Origin: UBA11606 sp964504305
GTDB taxonomy: Bacteria > Actinomycetota > Acidimicrobiia > Acidimicrobiales > Aldehydirespiratoraceae
Direction of reading: 5' to 3'
Length of the DNA stretch: 64,000 nt
Assembly: GCA_964504305.1 (NCBI GenBank)
Contig: CAZDEB010000002.1
Coordinates: 124,001 to 188,000 of the forward strand
This document shows positions 42,700-51,642 of the stretch, piece after piece (positions within the stretch are counted from its first letter, which is position 1; each line of letters starts with the position of its first letter). Below the pieces are notes generated by a model. That model was given only the letters and a program-made list of their open reading frames with translations, was not told the origin of the DNA and searched no databases. The position numbers and the translations under genes are program-made.

Positions 42700-42745
42700 G
42701 ACGCAGTGTGCCGCAAAACTTGACCGAGGCGCACGGCGGGAGCGC

Positions 42746-42751
42746 TAGCGT
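42746..42751 (+). promoter_or_regulatory. Leaderless-type -10 element of the hisD operon
   Basis: TAGCGT lies 6 bases before the hisD GTG at 42758. TTGACC at 42720-42725 could be a -35, but the 20-base spacing is long. No histidine leader peptide or attenuator fits in the gap. Confidence 0.55.
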
Positions 42752-42757
42752 GTAGCG

Positions 42758-44062
42758 GTGCTGAAACGCATCGACCTCCGCGGAATTACCGGAGACCTCA
42801 ACAAAGTCCTGCCGAGGCCGTCCACGCCGGGGGACGGACCCGTTGAGGCCGTCCGTCAGATCGTCGACGAGGTCCGACTACAGGGCGATGCTGCCGTGCA
42901 CCGCTTCACCGAACGTTTTGATGGGGTGCGACTGGAGGCACTGACCGTTGCGTCGCATCAGCTACAAGAGGCGCTCGAGCTCATCTCTCCCGATGTGCGA
43001 GATGCCCTCGAGGCCGCGGCCGAGTCGATCGCTGACTACCACCGCCGACAGATGCCGACCGATATTCGAGTCGAGCGTCCCGGTATGTCTATTGAAGGAC
43101 TGCACCGGCCGGTAGAACGAGCCGCCTGTTACGTGCCGGGAGGACGAGCGGTTTATCCGTCCACGGTGTTGATGACTGCCGTGCCCGCTCGCGTGGCCGG
43201 AGTATCTGAGGTCGTGGTGGTCGTACCGCCCGGTCCCGACGGGTTGGTCCCTGATGTCACTTTGGCCGCTGCGGCGGTGGCGGGGGTCGACGAGGTGGTC
43301 TCGGTAGGTGGCGCTCAGGCCATCGCCGCGGTTGCCTTTGGCACCGAGTCGATCCGGCCTGTCGACGTGATTGTCGGTCCCGGAAATGTCTATGTCGCCC
43401 TGGCCAAACAACAAGTGGCCGGGGTTGTGGGGGTGCCGTCGTCGTTTGCCGGCCCGTCTGAGGTTGTGGTCGTTGGCGACGGTTCGGCCCCATCAGAGTT
43501 CGCGGCGATCGACGTGATCCTGCAGGCCGAACATGGCCCCGATGGGTTGGCGTGGTTCGTCACGTGGGACGAAGCAGTCGCCGATTCGGTGACCGAATCG
43601 ATCGAGCGGTTGGTCGCCGATGCTCCGAGGCGCTCCGATATCGAGGCAACGCTCGAGAAAGCCGGGATCGTTGTCTTGTGCGAGTCGCCTGGTCAGGCCA
43701 TCGAGGTCTCGAACTTCATTGCCCCCGAACACCTCGAGCTACAAGTAGCCGATCCCGATCCGCTGGTGGCGATGGTCAAACACGCGGGGGCGGTGTTTTG
43801 TGGCGCCTATGCGCCGGCGTCGTTGGGCGACTATGTCGCGGGTCCGAGCCATGTTCTGCCCACCAGCGGTACCGCCCGGTTCGCCAGTGCCCTGACGGTG
43901 GGCGATTTCATGAAGGATCTCCACGTTGTGCACGTCGACCGTTCGGGTTTCGAAGCCATGGGCGATCATGTGGTGACGCTGGCCGAGGCCGAAGGTCTGA
44001 GCGCCCATGCCGATTCGATCAGACTCCGCCGGGCGATCGATACTCAGTCGGGCGACGCCTGA
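42758..44062 (+). CDS. hisD: Histidinol dehydrogenase
   Basis: This 434-residue Zn-dependent enzyme oxidises L-histidinol to histidine, the last steps of the pathway. Motifs are YVPGGRAVYPSTVLMTAVPARVAGV, GGAQAIAAVAFGTESI, VDVIVGPGNVYVALAKQ, SFAGPSEVVVVGD and the C-terminal GPSHVLPTSGTARF with zinc and catalytic residues. It heads the his operon and shares one base with hisC. Confidence 0.96.
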   Translation: MLKRIDLRGITGDLNKVLPRPSTPGDGPVEAVRQIVDEVRLQGDAAVHRFTERFDGVRLEALTVASHQLQEALELISPDVRDALEAAAESIADYHRRQMPTDIRVERPGMSIEGLHRPVERAACYVPGGRAVYPSTVLMTAVPARVAGVSEVVVVVPPGPDGLVPDVTLAAAAVAGVDEVVSVGGAQAIAAVAFGTESIRPVDVIVGPGNVYVALAKQQVAGVVGVPSSFAGPSEVVVVGDGSAPSEFAAIDVILQAEHGPDGLAWFVTWDEAVADSVTESIERLVADAPRRSDIEATLEKAGIVVLCESPGQAIEVSNFIAPEHLELQVADPDPLVAMVKHAGAVFCGAYAPASLGDYVAGPSHVLPTSGTARFASALTVGDFMKDLHVVHVDRSGFEAMGDHVVTLAEAEGLSAHADSIRLRRAIDTQSGDA

Positions 44063-45132
44063 TGCCTCGGCCGACCCCGCGACAATCGATCGCGCTGATG
44101 GCGGGCTATCACTCGCCGCAGATCGATGTCGACGTTCGCCTCAACACCAACGAGAGCCCCGAACTCCCACCGCTTGGTTTCCGCGAAGCGGTCGCCGAGG
44201 CGGTGCGGGGGGTCGAGTGGCATCGCTACCCCGACCGTTCCGCGACCGGACTTCGGCAGGCCATCGCGACTGTGCACGGCTGTGGGCCCAACGAGGTCTT
44301 TGCGGCCAATGGGTCCAACGAGGTGTTGCAAACCCTGCTGCTCACATACGGAGGACCCGGGCGCGCTGCGGCCGTGTTCGAGCCCACCTACGCGTTGCAC
44401 AGCCATTTGAGCCGCCTCAGCGGCACCACGGTCGCCCAAGGGGAACGGGCCGCCGACTTCAGTCTCGACATCGAAGAGGTTGCTCGGGTCGTGGAGCAGG
44501 CGCGGCCGTCAGTCACGTTTCTGTGTTCGCCCAACAACCCCACCGGCGTCGTCGATACCCCCGAACAGATCCGGACGGTTCTCGAACTCGTGACCGAGAC
44601 TGGTGGGCTGCTGTGTGTCGACGAGGCCTACGGGCAGTTCTCGCCCTATTCAGCTATCGAGCTTTTGGGTCCCGACGTTCCGCTAGTCGTGAGCCGCACG
44701 TATTCCAAGACCTTTGCCATGGCCGCGGCCCGCCTTGGCTACCTGATCGGCCCGTCGTGGGTGGTAGCCGAACTCGAAAAGGTCGTACTGCCGTATCATC
44801 TCGATGCCATGACCCAGATCGCCGGAACCATCGCCCTCGACTACTTGGACGACATGGACTTACGGGTGTCGCGGCTGGTCGAGGAGCGGGGTCGGCTAAT
44901 TTCGGCCCTCAACGATTTGCCGGTAGAAGTCGCGCCATCGGGTGCCAACTTCGTGCTGTTTCGTCCAACCGCCACAGACGCCGGCGAGGTATGGCAAGGT
45001 CTGGTCGATCGTTCGGTGTTGGTTCGCAACTGTGCATCGTGGCCTCGTCTCGACGGGTGCCTGCGAGTAACGATCGGCACCTGCGAAGAAGACAACCAAT
45101 TTCTCTCAGCTCTCACGGAGGTCCTTGCGTGA
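44062..45132 (+). CDS. hisC: Histidinol-phosphate aminotransferase
   Basis: This 356-residue fold-type I PLP enzyme has LNTNESPELPP at the N-terminus, the substrate/PLP region FLCSPNNPTG, VDEAYGQF and the PLP lysine in SRTYSKTFAMAAARLGYLIG. ATG 44062 overlaps the hisD stop by one base; the much longer in-frame ORF is inside hisD. The stop overlaps hisB. Confidence 0.94.
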   Translation: MPRPTPRQSIALMAGYHSPQIDVDVRLNTNESPELPPLGFREAVAEAVRGVEWHRYPDRSATGLRQAIATVHGCGPNEVFAANGSNEVLQTLLLTYGGPGRAAAVFEPTYALHSHLSRLSGTTVAQGERAADFSLDIEEVARVVEQARPSVTFLCSPNNPTGVVDTPEQIRTVLELVTETGGLLCVDEAYGQFSPYSAIELLGPDVPLVVSRTYSKTFAMAAARLGYLIGPSWVVAELEKVVLPYHLDAMTQIAGTIALDYLDDMDLRVSRLVEERGRLISALNDLPVEVAPSGANFVLFRPTATDAGEVWQGLVDRSVLVRNCASWPRLDGCLRVTIGTCEEDNQFLSALTEVLA

Positions 45133-45719
45133 GCCGTTCAGCCGCGACCCAGCGAGGCACAAACGAAACGTCGATCGACATCTCGGTCGAGATCGACGGA
45201 ACCGGAACGGCATCGGTAGCGACCGGTTTGCCGTTCTTTGATCACATGCTCGATCAACTTGGTCGCCACGGCAGCTTCGATTTGTCGGTTGCCGCCACCG
45301 GTGACTTGCACATTGATGCTCACCACACCGTCGAAGATGTCGGAATCGCCCTCGGGGAGACCTTTCGCGAGGCGTGGGGCGACAAGCGTGGAGTCCGACG
45401 TTTTGCGTCGATTGTGGTTCCGCTTGACGAAGCCGCGGTCGAAGTAGTTCTCGACCTTTCGGGTCGGCCCTTCCTGCATTACGAGATCGAATTCCCCGGT
45501 CAGAAGATCCTGAGCGACCCGCCGTTCGATCCTCAGCTCATCGAGGAGTTCTGGCGAGGCTTCGTGATGGCCTCGGGTATCACGCTTCACATCGTCTTGC
45601 GTCGCGGCAAGAACACTCATCACATCATCGAAGCCACGTTCAAGGCCGTCGCTCGATCGATGCGCGATGCGCTGCGCGTCGAGGGGGCTGGCGTTCCGTC
45701 CACCAAAGGTGTGCTCTGA
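45129..45719 (+). CDS. hisB: Imidazoleglycerol-phosphate dehydratase
   Basis: This 196-residue monofunctional HisB has the His-rich manganese-binding motifs LPFFDHMLDQLGRHG, DAHHTVEDVGIALG, FWRGFVMASGITLHI and NTHHIIEATFKAVARSMRDA. It lacks the histidinol phosphatase domain found in E. coli HisB. GTG 45129 overlaps the hisC stop. Confidence 0.95.
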   Translation: MSRSAATQRGTNETSIDISVEIDGTGTASVATGLPFFDHMLDQLGRHGSFDLSVAATGDLHIDAHHTVEDVGIALGETFREAWGDKRGVRRFASIVVPLDEAAVEVVLDLSGRPFLHYEIEFPGQKILSDPPFDPQLIEEFWRGFVMASGITLHIVLRRGKNTHHIIEATFKAVARSMRDALRVEGAGVPSTKGVL

Positions 45720-45720
45720 C

Positions 45721-46359
45721 GTGGCTGCTGCCGAGCGGCCGGTGCTGGCGGTACTCAACTACGGGATCGGCAATCTGCACTCAGCCCACAAGGGCTTTTC
45801 GCACGCCGGCGCCGACACCCGGCTGACGGCCGACCCCGCCGAAATTCTTGCCGCCGATGGCGTGGTGCTCCCGGGAGTTGGCGCGTTCGGGCCCTGCATG
45901 AGAGCTCTTGGCGCGACGGGACTCGACAAGGTCGCCCTCGACGTCATTGCTGCCGGCACTCCATTTTTTGGAATTTGCGTAGGCATGCAGGTGCTTTATC
46001 GATCTTCTCAAGAAGCCCCCGGCGTTCAGGGTCTCGGTGTGTTCGACGGCGAGGTGGCGCTCATCCCCGGCGAAGTGAAGCGGCCTCAGATGCAATGGAA
46101 CATGCTGCAGTCGGTGAATGACCACCCGATGTTCGCTGGTCTTGGCCCGAACCCGTGGATGTACTTTGTGCATTCCTATGCCGCCACTAGTGGTCCTCGG
46201 GTGCTTGCCACCTGTGACTACGGAGCCGACCTCGTTGCCGCCGCGGCCGATGGCAATGTTTGGGCGTGTCAGTTCCACCCCGAAAAGTCAGGCCGGACCG
46301 GTTTGCAGATCTTGCAGAACTTTGTGACGGCCACTGCTCAAGCCCGGGACGCGCGCTGA
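45721..46359 (+). CDS. hisH: Imidazole glycerol phosphate synthase, glutaminase subunit
   Basis: This 212-residue class I amidotransferase has NYGIGNLHSAHKGF, VLPGVGAFGPCM, the nucleophile Cys in GICVGMQVLY and CQFHPEKSG with the catalytic His and Glu. It feeds ammonia to HisF. GTG 45721 follows the hisB stop by one base, and the stop shares one base with the hisA ATG. Confidence 0.95.
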   Translation: MAAAERPVLAVLNYGIGNLHSAHKGFSHAGADTRLTADPAEILAADGVVLPGVGAFGPCMRALGATGLDKVALDVIAAGTPFFGICVGMQVLYRSSQEAPGVQGLGVFDGEVALIPGEVKRPQMQWNMLQSVNDHPMFAGLGPNPWMYFVHSYAATSGPRVLATCDYGADLVAAAADGNVWACQFHPEKSGRTGLQILQNFVTATAQARDAR

Positions 46360-47090
46360 TGCATCTGTTCCCCGCCATCGACATTCGCGGCGGCAAATGT
46401 GTGCGCCTGCACCAGGGCGACTACGACCGAGAAACCGTTTACGGCGACGACCCCGTGGCTCAAGCCAAGGCTTTCGCGGCGGCGGGCGCCGGATGGATTC
46501 ATGTTGTCGACCTCGACGCGGCGCGCACTGGCGTGCCCGAAAACCGTGATGTGGTGGCCGCGATCGCAGCCGCAGTCGATGTCCCGGTCCAAACCGGTGG
46601 CGGCGTGCGCTCGATCGAGGCCGCCGAGGCGCTCTTTGCCACGGGCGTGGAGCGGGTGGTGATCGGCACCGCGGCCCTTACCAACCCCGACTTCGTTCGC
46701 GAGCTTGCCAGCAGCCGTCGGGTCGCGGTCGGACTCGACGCGTTGGCCGGCGAGGTGGCGACCGATGGTTGGCTTGTCAGTTCTGGTCGAACCGTTCTCG
46801 AAGTGGCGCGCCGCTTCGACGATGCCGGAGTCGACGCGTTCGTTGTGACCGACATTTCTCGCGATGGCACGCTCGAAGGTCCCGACCTGGTTGGTCTGCA
46901 GGCCCTGATCGAAACAACCTCGGTCGACGTGATTGCCTCCGGAGGCGTGGGCACCCTCGACGATCTCCGTTCGCTCAAGTCGGTGCAAGCCAACGGTCGG
47001 GCGCTGGCCGGCGTCATTGCCGGAAAGGCCATCTACGAGGGTCGCTTTTCGGTTGAGGATGCGGTGGCGGCGCTGGCGGTGCAACCATGA
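46359..47090 (+). CDS. hisA: ProFAR isomerase HisA
   Basis: This 243-residue beta-alpha barrel has FPAIDIRGGKCVRLHQGDY (catalytic Asp), HVVDLDAA, VQTGGGVRS and VTDISRDGTLEGPD (second catalytic Asp). Many Actinobacteria use this gene (priA) for both histidine and tryptophan synthesis. A separate trpF lies at 56182, so the double role may not be needed here. Confidence 0.93.
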   Translation: MHLFPAIDIRGGKCVRLHQGDYDRETVYGDDPVAQAKAFAAAGAGWIHVVDLDAARTGVPENRDVVAAIAAAVDVPVQTGGGVRSIEAAEALFATGVERVVIGTAALTNPDFVRELASSRRVAVGLDALAGEVATDGWLVSSGRTVLEVARRFDDAGVDAFVVTDISRDGTLEGPDLVGLQALIETTSVDVIASGGVGTLDDLRSLKSVQANGRALAGVIAGKAIYEGRFSVEDAVAALAVQP

Positions 47091-47884
47091 CGGTGCGTTC
47101 GATCCGGGTGATCCCGTGTCTCGATGTCGATGGCGGCCGAGTCGTCAAAGGGGTCAATTTCGTCGACATTCGCGACGCCGGAGATCCGGTCGAGCTGGCC
47201 TCTCGCTACGACCAGCAGGGAGCCGACGAGTTGGTGTTTCTCGACATCACCGCCTCGTTGGATCGGCGCGACACAACCCTGGAAATGGCACGAGCGGTGG
47301 CCGAACAAGTATTCATCCCTTTTACTATTGGCGGCGGAATACGCACCGTCGACGATGCGCGCGCCCTTCTCATGGCTGGTGCCGACAAAGTGAGCGTCAA
47401 CACTGCGGCGGTCAAACGGCCGAGCTTGGTTAGCGAGATCAGTCGCGAGTTCGGGGCGCAGTGCTGTGTTGTTGCGATCGACGCTCGAGCTAGCGAAGAT
47501 GCCGAATCGGGCTTCGAAGTGTTTACTCATGGCGGACTCATCCGAACTGGCGTCGACGCCGTTACGTGGGCTCGCGAGGTTGTTCGGCTCGGAGCCGGCG
47601 AGATATTGCTCACATCGATGGATCGTGATGGCACCAAGGACGGGTTCGATCTGGGTCTCACCCGAGCGGTGACCGATGCCGTCGACGTGCCGGTGATTGC
47701 TAGCGGCGGCGTTGGCACCCTTGATCACCTGGTGGACGGTGTCACTCGGGGCGGAGCCGATGCGGTGTTGGCGGCAAGCATTTTTCACTTCGGAGAACAC
47801 CGCGTCGCCGACGCCAAAGCAGCAATGCTCGAAGCGGGACTTGTCGTGCGGCCTGTAGCAGGCGTTGAAGATCCCCACCGCTAA
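47087..47884 (+). CDS. hisF: Imidazole glycerol phosphate synthase, cyclase subunit
   Basis: This 265-residue barrel has VIPCLDVDGGRVVKGVNFVD (catalytic Asp), FLDITAS, FTIGGGIRTVDDA, GADKVSVNTAAV and LTSMDRDGTKDGFDL (second Asp). It pairs with HisH. It overlaps hisA in an ATGA. Its TAA stop forms the first three bases of the putative groES -10. Confidence 0.96.
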   Translation: MTVRSIRVIPCLDVDGGRVVKGVNFVDIRDAGDPVELASRYDQQGADELVFLDITASLDRRDTTLEMARAVAEQVFIPFTIGGGIRTVDDARALLMAGADKVSVNTAAVKRPSLVSEISREFGAQCCVVAIDARASEDAESGFEVFTHGGLIRTGVDAVTWAREVVRLGAGEILLTSMDRDGTKDGFDLGLTRAVTDAVDVPVIASGGVGTLDHLVDGVTRGGADAVLAASIFHFGEHRVADAKAAMLEAGLVVRPVAGVEDPHR

Positions 47885-47887
47885 CGT
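47882..47887 (+). promoter_or_regulatory. Possible leaderless-type -10 of groES, overlapping the hisF stop
   Basis: TAACGT includes the hisF TAA stop and lies 8 bases before GTG 47896. The spacing is at the edge of the range seen at other starts. Confidence 0.4.
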
Positions 47888-47895
47888 TGTCGGCC

Positions 47896-48246
47896 GTGGC
47901 TAGCGATAAGACTCCCAACTTGACCGATGACGACCGCGTTCCGGTCAAGATGCTCAACGACCGCATCTTGGTCAAACTTGGCGATGCCGAAGGCGAACGC
48001 CGGACCACCGGCGGCATTTTGATCCCGGCTACCGCGCAGGTCGGCAAACGTCTGGCGTGGGCGGGCATCGTGGCGGTCGGCCCCAATGTTCGCAACATCG
48101 AACCCGGCGATCAGGTGTTGTTCAACCCCGAGGATCGTTACGAGGTCGAGGTCCGCGGCACCGACTACATCATCTTGCGCGAACGTGACATCCACGCCGT
48201 TGCCGCAGAACGACTCGACGAAGGTTCCACCGGGCTCTACCTCTGA
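47896..48246 (+). CDS. groES: GroES-like co-chaperonin, not next to groEL
   Basis: This 116-residue protein has about 18 extra N-terminal residues (VASDKTPNLTDDDRVPVKM) before the GroES core LNDRILVKLGDAEGERRTTGGILIP, whose GGILIP region is the mobile loop that contacts GroEL. VGPNVRNIEPGDQVLFNPEDRYEVEVRGTDYIILRERDI completes the fold. No groEL is nearby, so it may be a paralogue. GTG 47896 is preferred to TTG 47887. Confidence 0.82.
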   Translation: MASDKTPNLTDDDRVPVKMLNDRILVKLGDAEGERRTTGGILIPATAQVGKRLAWAGIVAVGPNVRNIEPGDQVLFNPEDRYEVEVRGTDYIILRERDIHAVAAERLDEGSTGLYL

Positions 48247-48255
48247 CCGGCGTCT

Positions 48256-49695
48256 CTAACGCGTCGCAAACAGCGGTGGTCGGCGATCGATCCACGGCGC
48301 GGCTTGTTCGAGTTCGAACCCAAGGGCGACAAGTTGGTCTTCGCGCCCGTAGGCGGCCACGAACTGAGCCCCAATCGGCAGGCCCGATCCCGACATGGCC
48401 AGCGGTAGCGAAAGTGCTGGTTGCCCGGTGAAGTTGAACGGCTGGGTTAGCGACGAGTAGTGCAGGGTCGTGGTTTGCACGGCCAGTTGGTCGGGGTTGT
48501 CGGGGGCCATTTCGCCGAGTTTGGGGGCTGGTCGAAGACACGTGGGGGTGAGCAACAGGTCGAACCCCTCGGCCCACCACGAAGCCATCCGACGGCGAAA
48601 GGTCATGATCTGTTTCTGGGCGGTGATCACCGCCGGTCCGCGTACCTCCCGGCCCCGATCGGCTATGAAACGAGTCCACGGTTCGATGTCGTCATCGTTG
48701 ATCGGACGGCCGAGCGTCGCGGCCACTTCGTCGACTCCGGCCGCGGCACCCGCGGCCAAAGCCGGTCCGAACGATCTGATGAGCTCTTGGTCGTCGAGAG
48801 CTGCTGGTGACGAGAGTTCTACTTCGTGGCCCAGCGATGCGAGGAGCGTCGCCGCAGCGTCAGTTGCCGCGGCGACCTCGGGGTCAATGGTGAGACCGTC
48901 GCGGATTGGGCGGTTGAGCAAGCCGATGCGCAGGCGGGGCAACGAGGTGTCGCTCAGCTCGCCGTAGGGCCGCGTCGGGGTTGGCGCAAGTACCCCATCG
49001 CCTGGGTAGTGACCGGAGGTGGCGTCGAGAATGGCTGCCGTGTCGCGCATCGTGCGAGATACGACGTGTTGCACGCTTTGGCCCCACTCGTCAGAGTACG
49101 GACCCATCGAAACTCGGCCACGGGACGGCTTGAGCCCTACGAGCCCACACATCGCGGCGGGTATGCGAATCGACCCACCTCCGTCGCTGGCGTTGGCCGC
49201 CGGCAAGATCCCGGCAGCCACCGCGGCAGCGGCCCCGCCCGATGAGCCTCCGGTGCCGTGATCTTGATTCCACGGGTTGTGACAAGCGCCGGTCGACAAG
49301 GGCTCGGTGGTTGCCCCCAGCCCCATTTCGGGCGTATTGGTGCGGCCACACAAGACAAATCCGGCGTTGCGGTACTCGGTGACAATGTGGGAGTCGCCAG
49401 GAGCGCGGTTGTCGGCGGCCTGTAAACCCCGCACGCCACGATAGTGAGGCTCCCCAGCTTCGCCCGGCCAGAGATCCTTGATGAACATCGGTACCCCCCG
49501 GAACGGGCCGCAGGGGAGACCATCGAGCGACGCGCGCGCCTTGTCGTAGGTTGTGTGCGTTATGGCGTTGAGGGCCGGGTTCAACTCGGTGGCTCGCTCG
49601 ATGGTCGCCTCCAAGACCTCGAGAGCAGAAACATCGTTGTTGGCTATGAGGGCCGCGAGTGCAACCGCGTCGAAATCTCGTAGTTCATCGCTCAT
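48256..49695 (-). CDS. Amidase signature family hydrolase
   Basis: This 479-residue protein has the Ser-cisSer-Lys triad: Lys in GVPMFIKDL, the Gly/Ser-rich segment HGTGGSSGGAAAAVAAGILPAANASDGGGSIRIPA with both serines, and VGLKPSRGRVS. The absence of neighbouring gatC/gatB makes a GatA role unlikely, so it is probably a free amidase of unknown substrate. It ends 9 bases from groES (convergent) and starts 23 bp from hisI (divergent). Confidence 0.88.
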   Translation of the reverse strand: MSDELRDFDAVALAALIANNDVSALEVLEATIERATELNPALNAITHTTYDKARASLDGLPCGPFRGVPMFIKDLWPGEAGEPHYRGVRGLQAADNRAPGDSHIVTEYRNAGFVLCGRTNTPEMGLGATTEPLSTGACHNPWNQDHGTGGSSGGAAAAVAAGILPAANASDGGGSIRIPAAMCGLVGLKPSRGRVSMGPYSDEWGQSVQHVVSRTMRDTAAILDATSGHYPGDGVLAPTPTRPYGELSDTSLPRLRIGLLNRPIRDGLTIDPEVAAATDAAATLLASLGHEVELSSPAALDDQELIRSFGPALAAGAAAGVDEVAATLGRPINDDDIEPWTRFIADRGREVRGPAVITAQKQIMTFRRRMASWWAEGFDLLLTPTCLRPAPKLGEMAPDNPDQLAVQTTTLHYSSLTQPFNFTGQPALSLPLAMSGSGLPIGAQFVAAYGREDQLVALGFELEQAAPWIDRRPPLFATR

Positions 49696-49701
49696 CGCTG
49701 C

Positions 49702-49707
49702 ACCCTA
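49702..49707 (-). promoter_or_regulatory. Leaderless-type -10 element of the amidase gene
   Basis: TAGGGT on the minus strand lies 6 bases before ATG 49695 and shares the bases TA (49706-49707) with the opposite hisI element. Confidence 0.6.
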
Positions 49708-49711
49708 GGCT
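49706..49711 (+). promoter_or_regulatory. Leaderless-type -10 element of hisI-trpE
   Basis: TAGGCT lies 7 bases before ATG 49719 (1 base before the in-frame ATG 49713) and overlaps the amidase element by two bases. Confidence 0.6.
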
Positions 49712-49718
49712 CATGGCC

Positions 49719-50126
49719 ATGACCAGCGCATTAGAAGAAGGCACCGAAGTTCAGCTCGACTTTGACAAAGTGGCCAAGATCGGACGGGCTGGTCATCAGG
49801 TCGTTCCTGTGGTGCTTCAAGACGCCGACAGCGGCGACGTGTTGTTTATTGGATACGCCAACGAAGAGGCCTACCGCGAGACTCTGGCCCGTGGGTCGGC
49901 GGTTCTCTACAGCACGTCGCGCCAAACAATCTGGCACAAAGGCGCAACGTCGGGCGATGTTCTGGAGCTGGTCGATGTCGCCGTCAATTGCGAACAAAAC
50001 AGCCTGCTCTATAGGGTTCGCAAGGCCGGTTCTGGGGTTTGTCACACCAAGGACGAGTCCGGTGCGACCCGTCAGACTTGCTACTACCGAAGCGTCGTCG
50101 ACCCCGACACGCTGAGCTTCGGCTGA
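49719..50126 (+). CDS. hisI: Phosphoribosyl-AMP cyclohydrolase
   Basis: This 135-residue enzyme opens the adenine ring of PR-AMP in histidine synthesis. VLFIGYANEEAYRETL, STSRQTIWHKGATSGD, the zinc/magnesium motif VDVAVNCEQNSLLYRV and GVCHTKDESGATRQTCYYR are diagnostic. There is no fused HisE domain, and hisE is not in the window. ATG 49719 is used because it has the right spacing from TAGGCT; ATG 49713 is an alternative. It is separated from the main his operon by groES and the amidase and is joined to trpE by a 3-base gap. Confidence 0.94.
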   Translation: MTSALEEGTEVQLDFDKVAKIGRAGHQVVPVVLQDADSGDVLFIGYANEEAYRETLARGSAVLYSTSRQTIWHKGATSGDVLELVDVAVNCEQNSLLYRVRKAGSGVCHTKDESGATRQTCYYRSVVDPDTLSFG

Positions 50127-50129
50127 CCA

Positions 50130-51638
50130 ATGGATGTGCGCCCGTCACGCGAGGAGTTCCGGGCCCTCGCGGCCGATCACACCGTCGTGCCGGTCTGGGC
50201 CGAGGTTCTTGCCGATCTGACTACGCCGGTGGCCGCTTTTGCACGGGTCGTCGGCGACGGCGAGGGCTTTCTGCTCGAGTCAGTCGACAACGGCGACCGT
50301 TGGAGCCGCTGGTCCTTTATCGGCCGTCGTCCTCAGGGCACGCTGATCTCCAAGGATGGCCGTCTCAAAATCATCGGCGATCTCGGTATCGAGGTGTCGA
50401 CCAACGACGGCATGTTGGCCGCCCTCGAAACGCTCTTGGCTCACTATCGGTCTCCGGAGATCGAAGGTCTTCCCCCGATGCACGGCGGCCTGATCGGCTA
50501 CTTGGGCTACGACGTCGTGCGCGAGGTCGAGCATCTACCCAATACCCCTCGCGACGACCTCGGCTATCCCGATGCCGTGATTTCGATGATCGGCGAGCTG
50601 GCGGTTTACGACCATTGGCGCCAACGAGTGAGCCTCATCGCCAACGTAATCGTCGATCCCGAGACCGACCTCGACGCGGCCTACGACGATGCCATAGCCC
50701 GGATCGAACAGCTCGCGGCCGACGGGGCGAAGACAATCGACGAGCCGCTGATGTCCTTGCCCGACTCGGGCGACCCGCTGCCCGAGGTCACGTCGTCGAT
50801 GGGTCAAACGTCGTACTGCGCGGCTGTCGAGGCCGCCCGCGAGCACATCTTCGCCGGCGACATCTTTCAGGTCGTGTTGTCTCAGCGATTCGATATGCAA
50901 CTCGACGCCGACGCCTTCGACGTCTATCGCGTCTTGCGTCAGGTCAACCCCAGCCCCTACATGTACTTCTTACGACACGCCGATCTCGAAGTAGTCGGAG
51001 GGTCACCCGAGCCGATGGTTCAGCTGCTCGACGGTCGGGTCATTTCGCGGCCCATTGCCGGCACCCGTAAACGGGGCGAGACCGAGGAGCACGATCGACG
51101 CCTCGCGGCCGAGTTGGTCGAACATCCCAAAGAGCTTGCCGAGCACGTAATGTTGGTCGACCTGGCCCGCAACGACGTTGGCCGAGTCGTCGAGTTCGGC
51201 TCGCTCGACATCGACGAGATGATGACTCTCGAGAAGTACAGCCACGTCATGCACCTCACCTCGCAGGTTTCGGGGGCGCTGGCCGACAACAAGTCGGCTA
51301 TCGACGTTCTGCGAGCGACTCTCCCGGCCGGAACCCTGTCGGGCGCACCCAAAGTTCGGGCGATGGAGATCATCGACGAATTGGAACCAGTCAAGCGGGG
51401 TCCCTACGGCGGCGTCGTCGGTTATCTCGACTTTTCGGGCAACATCGACACCGCGATAACGATCCGAACGATGCTGATAAGCAACAACCGCGCATCGGTG
51501 CAGGCCGGCGCGGGGGTAGTAGCCGATTCGGTCGCGGCTGACGAACATCTCGAGTGCCAAAACAAGGCCAAGGCGTTGCTGGCCGCGGTTCCCGCGGCGC
51601 GCCGCATGACTGCCGCCCGCCGGGCCGCAAAGGAGTGA
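50130..51638 (+). CDS. trpE: Anthranilate synthase component I
   Basis: This 502-residue chorismate-using enzyme has the tryptophan feedback site (FLLESVDNGDRWSRWSFIG), VVLSQRFDM, RHADLEVVGGSPEPMV, RPIAGTRKRGETEEHD, DLARNDVGRVVEFG and AGTLSGAPKVRAMEIIDELE. It needs a TrpG glutaminase partner, which is not in the window. The LLES motif suggests end-product inhibition. It sits behind hisI without a leader peptide. Confidence 0.95.
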   Translation: MDVRPSREEFRALAADHTVVPVWAEVLADLTTPVAAFARVVGDGEGFLLESVDNGDRWSRWSFIGRRPQGTLISKDGRLKIIGDLGIEVSTNDGMLAALETLLAHYRSPEIEGLPPMHGGLIGYLGYDVVREVEHLPNTPRDDLGYPDAVISMIGELAVYDHWRQRVSLIANVIVDPETDLDAAYDDAIARIEQLAADGAKTIDEPLMSLPDSGDPLPEVTSSMGQTSYCAAVEAAREHIFAGDIFQVVLSQRFDMQLDADAFDVYRVLRQVNPSPYMYFLRHADLEVVGGSPEPMVQLLDGRVISRPIAGTRKRGETEEHDRRLAAELVEHPKELAEHVMLVDLARNDVGRVVEFGSLDIDEMMTLEKYSHVMHLTSQVSGALADNKSAIDVLRATLPAGTLSGAPKVRAMEIIDELEPVKRGPYGGVVGYLDFSGNIDTAITIRTMLISNNRASVQAGAGVVADSVAADEHLECQNKAKALLAAVPAARRMTAARRAAKE

Positions 51639-51642
51639 TTTG

